DNA of 64,000 bases from Fremontodendron californicum (Eukaryota; Streptophyta; Magnoliopsida; Malvales; Malvaceae): positions 5,075,501-5,139,500 of the forward strand of contig JAULJL010000048.1 in NCBI GenBank assembly GCA_030761205.1, in the 5' to 3' direction. The notes under the pieces were generated by a model. It was given only the letters and a program-made list of their open reading frames with translations, made no database searches and was not told where the DNA came from. Each line of letters starts with the position of its first letter. Positions within the stretch are counted from its first letter, which is position 1. Below, piece after piece: positions 39,401 to 48,937 of this stretch. The position numbers and the translations under genes are program-made.

Positions 39401-40918
39401 TTCAATTTACTATATTCATTACTCCACTTCCAGATGGTCATGACTCATGAATAAATCAGCTTATCTGAACGGTACACAATGCAACTGAGGAATAACCTAA
39501 TTGGTAGTCACTCCTCTCCTCCAGAAAGGAGGTACCAACTGAATATAAGCTACAGGAATTAAAGCTCAATCTTGGATACACTTGGACAGAATGTTTGCAA
39601 CATGCAAACTAGAGATAATGATCATTAAGCAATTTCCTAATTGGAACCACATGAACCGTATAAAAGGGGCGTATAAACTAGCACTCAGAGCAGTAAAGAA
39701 TTCATAAACAGAAAAGATGGCAATATTAAGGTATTATATGAGGCACATAGTCCAAAAAAAACACATACGTATAAATCGTGGTCTCTCATTTTCTGTCAAT
39801 AAAATACACACAAAGTTCGATGAACGAAAAAGAAGGTCAACTGGCATGTAAAACCATCGAGCATGCTATGTCATTGAATTGTAGGAGTATCAGTACTGCC
39901 AGATATACCTTTTCTAATTGTATATTTATTATGCATTTGGTTGCTGACAGCTAAGCTGAACTGTGCATATCTACTCCATCCATAAGGTAATGTTGTTGAA
40001 TCCGCAACATCGAGATACATTGACAAATGATCTACATTGTTACCCTTGGGGAAAATAAGTATCCGCCTGTGAATTACAATTCAATACAAATATTATTGAT
40101 TGATAATGCAAAAACAATTGAGCAAGAACTCCAAAAGGCACAAATTGATCAATTAAACTACCATTTGTAGCCTCCAACAGAAAAGATATCTGAGTAGAGC
40201 TTCTTAGTATTAAGCCTCGAGAAATTCTCAATTGTCCATGTAAACCTTCCCGATGGCGGATCATCCACTGCTTGTGCATCTAACGCACTTGCAGCTTCCG
40301 GCACCACTAATAATACATAAAAACAACATTCAAAATTAAAATTAAAATAGAAAAGAAAACTTGAAATTTATGAATTACAACAAAAACAAAATAAAAAAGT
40401 CTCAGCGACAAAGAAAATGCACAATGATGTAAATATGGCATTTCATTCAGCTGAAACTAAAAAGCAAAGAAAATAATTCGCAAATTCTTGAAATGAAGTT
40501 CAATTATCTTTGAGTTTCTTGAGAAACAAACAGGAAAACAAAAAAGAAAGAATTGAATTGAATTGAAAATTTTACCTTCCATTGGCAGAGGACCTTCGAC
40601 GAAGTCATTGTGTGGGACCAACATCTCATCGTCCTCCTGCTACAAAAACAAACAATAGAAATACAAAATGAGAAAGCAAGAGTTCGGATCTGCTGATCAA
40701 AACCCTAAGAGTCTAAACATGGACTCGCAAATAATAGTTAATTTCCATTTTCAAGCTGGATTGAAAGAAACATTGAGGCAGTTGTAAAACGCGGCGTTTC
40801 AAGGATCGAAATCGAATTGAAGTGAATTGGAACGAAAAAAAAAAAACAAAAAAGAAAGAGAGAGAGAAGGATTGGATTGGATGATTACATCTAACGGTGG
40901 AGGAGTCATCAGAGTCAT
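18108..40918 (-). CDS. UBP12: Ubiquitin carboxyl-terminal hydrolase 12/13-like (MATH-USP deubiquitinase), 32 coding exons
   Basis: This gene encodes a cysteine protease that removes ubiquitin from proteins, the plant counterpart of animal USP7. In Arabidopsis UBP12 and UBP13 act in the clock and flowering, hormone signalling and H2A deubiquitination. I traced 32 coding exons with GT-AG borders that join in frame to 1112 codons plus stop, against 1116 residues for Arabidopsis UBP12. The start MTLMTPPPLD matches the family. Domains: MATH from F53 (FTWTIENFSR) to about 173; USP catalytic domain about 195-518 with Cys204 (NQGATCYMN), His451 (HGGHYYAY) and Asp468 (KFDDERV); a charged segment at 543-558; then the C-terminal ubiquitin-like/ICP0-binding-type region ending EKPVKIYN. 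All catalytic residues are present and no frame break was found. The gene covers 23 kb because introns 4, 9, 15, 25 and 26 are long and repeat-laden. UBP12 and UBP13 cannot be told apart by sequence alone. Confidence 0.95.
18306..18643. mobile_element. MITE with GGTTCAACC-type ends and a tRNA-like core, in UBP intron 31
   Basis: The ends are loosely inverted: ATTAAAAAATCGGATCGG on the left and CCGGTTTTTTCAACACTGG on the right. GTAACT occurs just outside both ends (18300-18305 and 18644-18649), a candidate target duplication. The core has an A-box-like TGGTTTAATGG (18433-18443) and a B-box-like GGTTCAAATCT (18476-18486) 43 bp apart, close to tRNA spacing. A related block lies at 16030-16430. 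Confidence 0.55.
19264..19620. mobile_element. Two nested MITEs in UBP intron 29
   Basis: Two copies of one MITE family (ends CTATGTTGCTCC / CCGAGTAACATAG) lie head to tail. The inner copy is 19270-19450 and is flanked by AGCTATGT on both sides (19262-19269 and 19451-19458), an 8-bp target duplication. The outer copy is what remains when the inner is removed. Its outside octamers are GTGATAAG (19256-19263) and CTGATAAG (19621-19628), matching at 7 of 8. So the inner copy inserted into the end of the outer one. A third copy lies at 57187-57384 in opposite orientation. Confidence 0.8.
21481..21739. mobile_element. MITE-like insertion in UBP intron 26
   Basis: The left end TAGAGGTGGCAATTGGGC and the right end TTTGCCAATTCTA form an inverted pair. 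The body is unusually rich in TCGGGTT and GGGTTGG words compared with the flanking intron. No convincing target duplication is left. Confidence 0.55.
22540..23110. other. Purine-rich block of unknown origin in UBP intron 25
   Basis: This part of the 2.15-kb intron 25 (21905-24055) has long GA-rich runs on the plus strand (about 22690-22890) unlike the rest of the intron. I recognise no protein or repeat family. Confidence 0.3.
23280..23410. repeat. tRNA-derived (SINE-like) fragment in UBP intron 25
   Basis: GGTTCAAGTCC (23348-23358) is a near-perfect pol III B box, set in AGGTCCAGGTTCAAGTCCTG. The surrounding 100 bp match, in reverse orientation, a block at about 55370-55480 (CTCCCCAAGGTTTAAACCTG followed by CTCCCAAGTTGAAAGG). 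No good A box is left, so this is an old or partial copy. Confidence 0.4.
25706..26107. mobile_element. TIR element filling UBP intron 19
   Basis: A 402-bp element has inverted ends of about 115 bp. The left reads AATACCCAAATAAACCCTCG, and the right is its complement ending GGCTTATTTGGGTATT. AATATAA occurs directly outside both ends (25699-25705 and 26108-26114), a plausible target duplication. It makes up most of the 504-bp intron 19. No coding frame; the superfamily is not resolved. Confidence 0.7.
27602..30231. other. UBP intron 15, repeat-bearing
   Basis: This 2.6-kb intron includes one arm of what looks like a TIR element near 28740-28870 (CAGTTTGGTACCTTTAACTC, then CCAATGTGGTACTTTTACC), whose partner arm I could not find. 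It also has a purine-rich block at 29365-29560. No exon-like sequence fitting the UBP frame lies inside. Confidence 0.45.
30391..30422. repeat. (GA)16 microsatellite inside 90-bp UBP intron 14
   Basis: Sixteen GA dinucleotides; in the sense of the gene they form a (TC)16 pyrimidine tract between the donor (30440-30441) and acceptor (30352-30353) of a very short intron. Confidence 0.9.
32798..32989. repeat. Recent 102-bp tandem duplication in UBP intron 9
   Basis: GATGGCAGATTTGAGACAAA starts at 32798 and again at 32900. The 90-bp bodies appear identical. Copy 1 is followed by a run of A (32888-32899), and a similar A run precedes it (32781-32797). Identity this high points to a recent event or to an assembly artefact. 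Confidence 0.9.
33825..35378. mobile_element. Foldback-type insertion in UBP intron 9, GGATCYGTTTGTTT ends
   Basis: The left end GGATCTGTTTGTTTCACAAA and the right end CTGCAAAACAAACGGATCC are an inverted pair. The ends hold 'atgacttccggaaaatgatt' wording shared with fragments at 11251-11702 and 62851-63005. The centre is extremely AT-rich and contains a 48-bp tandem repeat (34228-34375, about three units with TTTTAATAATAAATAATAAA). A separate short GC-richer block at 33985-34080 may be a nested fragment. No gene is seen. Confidence 0.55.
35626..35850. mobile_element. hAT-type MITE, copy B of the CGTGTCGTG family, in UBP intron 9
   Basis: A 225-bp element starts TAGACCTGACAAT and ends ATTGCTAGGTCTA, inverted ends of 13 bp. 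It is flanked by a perfect 8-bp duplication CATTTAAC (35618-35625 and 35851-35858). The body repeats TTTTTTTTCGTGTCGTGT twice in tandem near 35776-35820. Same family as 9988-10263. Confidence 0.88.
36053..40918 (-). other. UBP exon map, coding exons 1-9 (MATH domain and first half of USP)
   Basis: Exons in transcript order: 40889-40918, 40576-40639, 40162-40306, 39909-40066, 37223-37488, 36926-37144, 36701-36809, 36501-36616, 36053-36151. Exon 5 holds the catalytic cysteine. Exon 6 encodes AVYHMPTTEND through EDKMK. Exon 8 begins within codon D of DLQLDVKGC. Intron 4 (37489-39908) is 2.4 kb with no gene inside. Every join was checked for phase and continues the family protein. Confidence 0.9.
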
Positions 40919-41095
40919 GGGCGGTGATGGACGGCCGTTCGATCGACTGAATCTGTTAGAGAGAGAGAGAAAGATAGAGCTGCAAGTCGAAAGAAATACT
41001 GAGAAAGAGAGAGGAGCCAGATTTGGTATATGGAAAAGGGAAAACCGGCTTTGCACGGCAAGGGACAAATCAGGAATTTCGACCTAATGCGTTTC
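40919..41095 (-). promoter_or_regulatory. Probable 5' UTR and start of the UBP promoter
   Basis: Upstream of the ATG (40916-40918) the sense strand is CT-rich (GAGAGAGAGAGAAAG on the plus strand at about 40959-40973), a usual look for plant 5' UTRs. AT content rises sharply beyond about 41150, so transcription probably starts before that. No TATA box can be assigned with confidence. Confidence 0.45.
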
Positions 41096-41159
41096 TTTTT
41101 TTCTTTTTGGCCAAAGACGACCAAATTAGACCTCGTAATTTATCGGGAAAAAAATCGAC

Positions 41160-41907
41160 ATGAAAAAATAATTTAAATACGATATAAATATAAATATAAT
41201 ATATAAATAAAAGATTTATTTATATTATTATAAAATTAATTAATTTTATACGTTTTTATAATTTTATATATGATTAATATTATAACAAATTGATTATTGA
41301 ATTTAATAATATAATCGTATTTATCGTGTACGTAAAGTTTTGAATCGATATGATATCTTTATCATATCGATCGAGAATATTATCTTTTTTCAATATGTTT
41401 TTAATGGTTGAAATTTTTTTATATTGAACAAATAGTTAGATATTTTTAATTTACTCGAAACTCGACATGCATAATCTACGTGAATAGAGCATAAAATACG
41501 ATGGTTGGATTAAACAAATATAAATCATATAAAAATTTATGAAAGCGTTTTACACTAATGCAAGTGTATCCCTTCTTTAATATGAATATGCGAATATTTT
41601 AAAATTTATATAATACGAATAATTAATATGTCAAAATTTATATAAATATAAAATATTTTGAATATGATTATTACACACAAAAAAATAACATAAATGCGAC
41701 ACAAATATACAAAAAAAAATAACATAAATACGACACAAATATACGAATTACCTTATCTAAATCAAATGCATTTTTGGATTATTTTACTAATACTACTATT
41801 TGTTTAAATTTAAAAAAAATAAATATTTTAAGAAATTTGATTACTATTAAATACAATTAATACAAAATAGATTATACCTTACTAATAAAAACAATCCCTT
41901 AATAGGG
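41160..41907. other. AT-rich spacer with CGTGTCGTG-MITE debris
   Basis: From about 41571 to 41759 the sequence resembles the CGTGTCGTG family in reverse (GACACAAATATACGAATTACC near the right edge). The left end is not recognisable. No gene is seen. Confidence 0.4.
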
Positions 41908-43613
41908 TTTTAGCTTGACATGTGTTGAGTTTTTTTTTTTTAATTTTAGTTTTAAGTTTTTTTTTTTTAAAATATGTATTTAAAGGGATTGATCTGCATG
42001 ATGATTTTCGGATTGATTTAGGATCCGTACTTGATTCGAAAAAAAAATTATTTTATTATTTTATTTTAGTTTTAGTTTTTTTACATTTAAGTTTTTATTT
42101 TTATTTAATTTTTAAATAATGTATTTAAAGAGGTTGATCTATAAGTTGACTCGCGGATCGATTTAGGTTTCATACCCGACCCGCTCAAGAAAAAAGTTTA
42201 AAAAAGAAAATTATTTTATTAATTGTTTTATTTTATATTTAAATAATGTATTTAAAGGGGCTGGTCCGTACGTTGACTCACGAGTCGATTTAGGATCCAT
42301 ATCCGACCCTCTCGGAAAAAGTATAAAAAAAAGGAACTTGATGTTAGCTAGTGTGAGAAAACCGATCTAACGAGAGAATTAAATATAAACTACAATTTTA
42401 TTTTAATTATTTTTTACTTGAATAATTAAATATGCAAAATAAAATATAAAAATAAGTTAGTAGTTAATTAATTGACAAAAAAGGAAAAAATTGAACTTGC
42501 TCCTAACTTATGTGAGAAAGTCGATCCAGCAAGAAAATAAAATACAAACTATAATTTTATTTTTATTTTTATTTTTTATTTTTTACCTCCTATAAATAAA
42601 AATATGTATTATACAATAAGGTTTAAGTATTTTTTTTAAATGCATATAAATAACACTTGAAAATACATTTATATTACATAATTTATAAATAAACAATTAT
42701 CATAAATTTAATTTTTATAATTAATAAAATATAATTATATTAATATTATTACAATTTTAAAATAAAAAAATTTAATAAATATTTATTATCTAATAAAATT
42801 TAATTTAATTCATTATTATTAATCAAAAAAATTATAAAAAAAAATTGAATGGCAAAGCGGGGAACTTAATTCTAGTGTATCATCATTGCAATAATCTATA
42901 TATAGATGCATGCGCAATTTTAATAAATACTAGAAAAAAGCCCCGTATTTTAACATTTTTTTTATAAATTTTTTAATTAATAATTAAAAATTAATTTTAG
43001 TTTATATTTGATTAAATAATAATAATTTATTTAAATATTATACTTTTAAATTATAATAATATTAATATAATTATTTTTTAAATTATAAAAAATAAATTTA
43101 TGATAATTTTTATTTATAAATTACATAATACAAATATATTTTTAAATGTTATTTATATGTATTTTTGAAAAATATTTAGACTTTATTGTACAATGTATAT
43201 TTTTATTTAGAGGTGGTAAAAAATAATAAATGACAAATAAGAAAATAAAATTGTGGTTTGCATTTTATTCTCTCGTCTGATCGATTTTCTCACATAAGTT
43301 AGCAGCAAGTTCGCTTTTTTCTTCTTTTTTTTTATTTTTTTTTCCAAGCGGGTCAAGTACGGATTCTAAATCGACCCGCGAGTCAATATATGGACCAATC
43401 CCTTTAAATACATGATTTAAAAATAAAATAAAATTAAAAAATTAATAAAATAATTTTTTTAATTTTTTTCTTCGAATGGATCGATGACGGATCCTAAATT
43501 GATCTGTGAGTCAACGTACGAACCAACTCCTTAAAATACATCATCTAAAAATAAAATAAAAAATCTAAAATTTTTTAAAAAATAAAAAAACTCGCCACGT
43601 GTAGAGCAATAGA
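41908..43613. mobile_element. Giant foldback element (arms of about 850 bp, almost no loop)
   Basis: The left half pairs with the right half nearly from edge to edge. Matching landmarks: 'ttgacatgtgttgag' with the complement of 'ctcgccacgtgtagagc'; 'cttgctcctaacttatgtgag' with 'ctcacataagttagcagcaag'; 'cataatttataaataaacaa' with 'tttataaattacataat'; and 'gcggggaac' with 'gccccgt' around a loop near 42905. Direct sub-repeats with 'atgtatttaaaggg' and 'gactcacgagtcgatttagg' occur three times in the left arm and twice in the right. No coding frame. Flanking duplications could not be fixed. Confidence 0.75.
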
Positions 43614-43796
43614 GCTCGATATGTGATGAGTGGGACCCATTACATTTTTGATGTTATATAGCAAGACGAAATTGTCCCTAGACTATTTAAAAAATTCTCT
43701 TTGAGTTCCATGGACTCAATTTTAATATGTAGTAGATACTTATCGGCACTTTCACAGGGTTAGGAGAATTTTTATTTTATTTTTTACCTATTTGTC

Positions 43797-45656
43797 ATGT
43801 GACTAGAGCCCAACCATCGTCATCTGGATTTTCTTTTTGAAGCAAATGGTTGCCCCCTCCCTTGCAGACCCACCATTTTATTTGTGCTTGGAGCCCGTAT
43901 GATATGATTAAAAGAGCTGAATTTATGGTTCTACCCAACAAAATAGATTGATAAACCATACAGATTGATGCCAAATTTGATGACACCGTTTCTTCTTCAA
44001 ATTCGATTTTTTTTCATCCTCATAGAGTCACATGATTTTGTCTTTCAAAACCAAGCACTTCGAGGGTGGCTAATCAAACAATAATACTTGTAATAATTGG
44101 GATCATCTATTTTATCAACTTCTTCAGGTCACTTCAATTCTAGTAACTGAATCAGCTTAGTCTTCAAAAGTTCTTCAAGTATGCTTGAAACATCAGAATC
44201 AGTGAAGAGGTACTTCTTTTCTTGTCTTTCTTTCAAAGTGATTCTACATTTACCTTTGTCTTGGGTAGGAGCAGGTTTTGCCTCTTAAGATTTATTTGAT
44301 TTGGAAGATATCTTAAGAGGCTTGGTATTCATAGTCATAAATTGTTTGCTTTCTCCCTTATTGGTAAAAGTATTGCCCCATTTGCGGGTATCTTGCTTGT
44401 CTTTGCCTTTCTTTGGCTCTAGCACAAGAGGTTATTGATTTCCAGTAGCTGTCATACTTAACTCCATATCATGAGCACGAGTAGCTAATTCTTTAAAAGT
44501 CTTAGACTCGATGCCTTGAAGAATGTAACGTAAGCCTCAATTCATGTCTTAGATGCACATATCAAGGGCAGATGACTCAAACAATCTTTCTTTGCAATTA
44601 AGGCTCAAATTCCTCCACTTGTGGATGTAATCAATGACTGGCTCATCCTTCCATTGGCATGAGCTTGTGAGCTCAATCGTGATGACTATGCGATGAGTGC
44701 TATAGAATCAATTGGGAATTCTAGCTCAAGTTATTCCCAACTATCAATCGTCTCAGGCTCAAGATGAGTGTACCAATAAAAAACATTGCCTTTTAAGGAG
44801 CAAACAAATTGTTGCACCATGAGATCTCCATCAGTACTAGCATTATTGCAAGTTTCCACAAAGTGTGTAACATGTTGGCTTGGGTTTCTTTTTCCATCGA
44901 ACTGCTGGAACTTTAGAGGTTGATAATTTTCAGGCATCTTCAGACAATCGATCTTTTGAGAATATGGTTTGGCATATGTATATGAAGATTCAGTGACATT
45001 GTCAACTTGATCCTTAATAGCTTCCTTAATAAGATCTTTGAGTTGACTGGTAGTGACTACTTCATTGACCTTTTGTTGAGAATCCTTAGCAACTTTCATG
45101 CTAGAATTCTCACCATCATCTTGAAAGATTGATTGGCGATTTTGGTCTGAAGCTGCTAATCTTTTTCTAGTGAGATTGAAAATCTTATCCATCATGAAGG
45201 AAATCTGGTTATCCTTCTCTTTGATGCTTGATGAAAGAGTTTCAACAGACACTGCAAAAAGTGAAACTTGTTAAACTAATGATTAGTGTAAGTTGTCATG
45301 ACAATCATTACTCCAAAACTTGCTTTTGAAGGAGATGATGGAATAGAGTTGCTGCTTGACTAGCTATCCTGCTCATTGAACGATAACTGGTGACTTGCAT
45401 TTGATCCATGAGAGGAATCAACTTGTCCAGCAGAAACTTCTTCTAAATCTTGAATTGGAGTAGATGTGTCATAGAGTGGATTTTGATTAAGTATCGGACA
45501 AGTTTGGTCAGACATTTCGACAAGAGCTTTGATATTTTTCCTACTGCCATAAGGATGAACAAGGATATCAATGTTTGATGATGAAGTAGGGTAGACTACA
45601 AGATTGGGTCGAGCAGGCTTGAGAGTTGAATTAGCAAGGTTATTCTTGGTAACCAT
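43797..45656 (-). pseudogene. Degenerate Ty3/gypsy-type retrotransposon gag
   Basis: The minus strand encodes pieces of a plant retrotransposon gag polyprotein. The clearest is in the 173-codon frame 44731-45252, with KPYSQKIDCLKMPENYQP, KFQQFDGKRNPSQHVTHFVE and NVFYWYTHLEPETIDSW. Downstream the reading continues in changed frames with several in-frame stops: a segment like 'DEPVIDYIHKWRNLSLNCK' near 44600, 'LATRAHDMELSM' near 44470, 'DDPNYYKYYCLISHP' near 44070, and 'DDDGWALVT' at 43800-43830. The upstream frame 45360-45656 (MVTKNNLANS onward) fits the variable N-terminal part. No protease, reverse transcriptase or integrase follows; the foldback element lies just past the end. Known role of the family: particle protein of a retrotransposon. 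This copy is dead. Confidence 0.85.
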
Positions 45657-45716
45657 TGCAACTTTGAGAACTTGAACTTCGAAGAAAAGAGATGAAAGGT
45701 AGAAATTGTCCCACAA

Positions 45717-46200
45717 GGTATGCTAGAAATTTGTACACAAAGCTTTTGTGTCGAAAATAACACAAAAAAATCTGGATACAAATAAAAATTTATTTATTAG
45801 AAGTTGAAGTTACAATCTTTGGAAGTTCTTAAAATAAATAAATTCTTTGATTTTTTTTTCCATAAAAGTTTAATCCAAGGGTCTTCGACTTGATCTTGAA
45901 TCAACGATATCTGCTTCAAGTGTCTCCGAGACTTGATCTTAAACAAACAGGATTGATCTCCTTCCTTCTGGTGGAACAATATCGAAGAGCAATTTCTAGA
46001 AAATTCTTGAAAACAGGCGCAATGTTATTTAAAAATTTCTCGAGACTTTGGAGAGGATTTGGATCTTCTAAATCTTATTCTTCTCTTCAGGTTTGTGAAT
46101 TGTGAAATTGTGATGAATGACTTAGGGGAAGTCCCTATTTATAGTGCTAGCCTGCTAGGTGAAAGAAAGTTCTTAAAGAATTTGGTCTCTTTATGCAAGA
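45717..46200 (-). mobile_element. 5' leader and partial LTR of the same retrotransposon
   Basis: Just upstream of the gag start, the minus strand reads 'tctagcataccttgtgggac', a form of the 'ggcacgcccagtgggac' leader seen in many plant gypsy elements. Further up, CTATAAATAG (46135-46144, minus strand) is a good TATA box in the same direction. The outer LTR border could not be located. Confidence 0.55.
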
Positions 46201-48029
46201 GTTCTAAAAAAGTTATCTTATTTCTTTATCTCTAAATTGATTTAACTTCATTATAGATAAAATAATAATGACACATGGCTGAAGTTTGATTCAAATGATC
46301 CATGAATCCTTGCAATTTGATTGGTAAGGCCATGTGTGCATATTTAATTAATTATAATATTATCGCATATGATGTCATCAATTTCACACAGTGATGTATA
46401 GTTTAACTGAAAATTCCTTAATCAAAACAAATCTCAATTGACACGTGACAATTTGTAATTGATAAAAGTTTTCTCATTCTCTTTCTACATCTACCCATTC
46501 TCTTTCTCCATTTTACTTTTTTTTATATGCTTAAAACCACGTCATTTTGCCAAATTATTAAAATCATATCCTAAGCCCTATATATAAGAACATTTTCTCT
46601 CATTTTCATCTCATTTCTCTTGGTTTAAAAGTACCCGACAGTCAACCCTCTCCCCTCCCTTTATAATTTTGATTGATAGTCGCTCTTGGCATCGCAACCA
46701 TCATTGTTGACCATGGCTCAACAACGCTTTTTCTACTCTCAATTTTTTTACTCCTATTTCACTTTATCATATTACTTTTTCCAAAATTTCCTCTTTTTTT
46801 GGCGAAAAATAAAAAAAATCAATATATAAAACCATAAATCTTTCGTCGTCACCGTCGATCCAACCCCAAAAACCATTGAAAACCTCTTTAATTCTTTCTA
46901 GTATATTGTTTCAATGATTCTAAATGCTCAAAAACCTCTTAAAATTTCATAAACCCAAAACTCTAGGAGAGAGAAAATTTAAAAAAGTTTTTTTTTTTTT
47001 AATTTGTTTTCTTTATCTTGATCGTGGTCTATTTTTTGTGTTTTTTTGTGTCTTCTCCATTCAAAACATTAAAATGCCTATCAATTTTTTTAATTCAAAT
47101 ATGGTTTCTTGTTGTTTGTGTTTAGATTTTTTTTTATTTTCTATATGATTGTTTGTGATGGGGAGACATAATTTTTTTAAAGAAAAAAATTATGGAATTT
47201 TAATTAAAATTTCTAGATATTTTTTTGTGTATTTGATTTAATTGGTTTTCTTTCTTGTTATTTTTTTTATAAAAAAAATTGGGACTTCTAAAAAAAAAAT
47301 TATAGATATGTATTTTTTTAGTTTTAGGGTTTAAAAGTTTTTAATTGTAATTATTTAAAATAAATTTATGAAATTCTAAAAAAATTATTACATCTTTATT
47401 TTTTATTTTTTTATGTTATTTTCAGATATGTTATAATGTTATTATAGATTAAAAGGCGTAGGTTTAGACACAAAAAAAAAAAAAAAAAAAACCAGTCAAT
47501 CTCTTAAGTCCCAGGCAACTATAATAACTAATATTGTATTTTTTAAAGCTCTGTCATTTAATTTATGTTTCTTCAATTTGGGTGATTGTATTAGTTTTTT
47601 TATCAATAAAATCTTCGCTTAGCAAAAAAAACTAATAATGTATTTATATATTAGAAATAATAAAAAATGTCAGGTCTGTAATTTTATCTTTATCAATTGT
47701 TCTAATTAAGGTGAAATAGGAATTTTTGTTTGTTGTTATCAATTATTACTAATTTGTGACCCGTGCGATGCACGAATTTATTTTATCTGTTTAAATATGT
47801 GTGTATCTACAAAAATTAATATTATTTAACTACTTACATTTTGAAGGTATATAAAAAATACATAAAAATCAAGATATCATATCATAATAAGATTATGATA
47901 TATGAATTCAAAAATAGTATTTATGATCATGAAAAAAAAAATCCAAAATATATGATAAATAGTATTATTGAGCACACAAATCCAAAATTTATGATCATGA
48001 AAAAAATAATCCAAAAAAAAAAAAGATTT
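46201..48029. other. AT-rich intergenic DNA, no gene seen
   Basis: Poly(T), poly(A) and CTC-rich runs dominate. At 47759-47777 the palindrome CCCGTGCGATGCACG resembles GC-rich hairpins found in several plant transposon families. At about 47577-47630 'tttttatcaataaaatcttcgc' followed by an A run looks like the 3' tail of a LINE, but no reverse transcriptase lies upstream. Confidence 0.4.
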
Positions 48030-48937
48030 AAGATGGCCCAATCCCATGGTAATTTCTATATGGGCCAAGATTCAAGAAGATCTAAGAAACATGGCAAGAA
48101 CATATGAAATTCACTTGAGCCATGTTGCAAGTTATTCAAGAAAGACTTTAACATGCAATATGAGCTTGTATCCAAGTTTGGTCCATGTGATTCAAGAACA
48201 CAATGTGGCACATTAAAGAAGGCTTACAAGTGGCGGCATCATGTTTAAAGAAGTGAGCCTATTCTTTCATTTATTAATTGACATGACAATTGTGAGGACC
48301 AATTCATTTAATGATGTGGCGCCTAAAAGATGGCTTATTTGGGCTTATTTTAAGTCTTATAATTACTTAGGCATTTGGGCCTATATTATGTAACATGGAC
48401 ATCTTTTAATTATTTAGGTTTGGGCTTGAGCATGTTTATCCCATATTTTACATATTATTACTTAGTAGATTAGGGCTAGCCGACCAAAGCATTTTTAAGG
48501 GGATTGAGAGTGCTTGGCCGAAGACTCATGTAATTAGAAGAAGAGTCCTTGGCTGCTAATGACTTGCAATTATACTAGGATTATTAGGTTAGCTGATTAG
48601 GGTTATTGTAGGGAGACTATAAATATATGTCTTAGCCGCCTACTTCAATTATCTTTTAATCAATTAAGTCTGATTTTATTCAGTGAAAGTTTTCTCTTTT
48701 AGTTTTTGAAAGAACTTAGAACTTATCAAAGAATTATTCTTTGTGGCGTTCAACACCTTCAAACTTAGGTTCTTGAAATAATCGTTCTTGGGATCTAGTT
48801 AGCTTAGTTTATCTAGGTTCTTTGAAACAAGATTTCACTGGGGTTTAAGTTTTCAGTGCCTTAATCTTGGCTTTTCTGGGTTAGGTATCCTAAATTGTTA
48901 GTGGGTTGAAAGGGCTCAACCCCACAGGTTCACATCA
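48030..48937 (+). mobile_element. LTR-like block, probable solo or 3' LTR
   Basis: A TATA box (GACTATAAATATATG, about 48615-48629) is followed by an LTR-style R-U5: 'gtggcgttcaacaccttc', then 'cctaaattgttagtgggttg', ending CACAGGTTCACATCA at 48937. This wording is typical of the 3' part of several plant gypsy LTRs. No primer binding site follows. The 5' border is uncertain; a duplicated 'tttatgatcatgaaaaaaa' at 47918-48010 lies just before it. Confidence 0.55.

Noticed and set aside
47577..47636. LINE 3' tail
   Set aside because: Only the tail-like motif and an A run are present; there is no reverse transcriptase and no target duplication.
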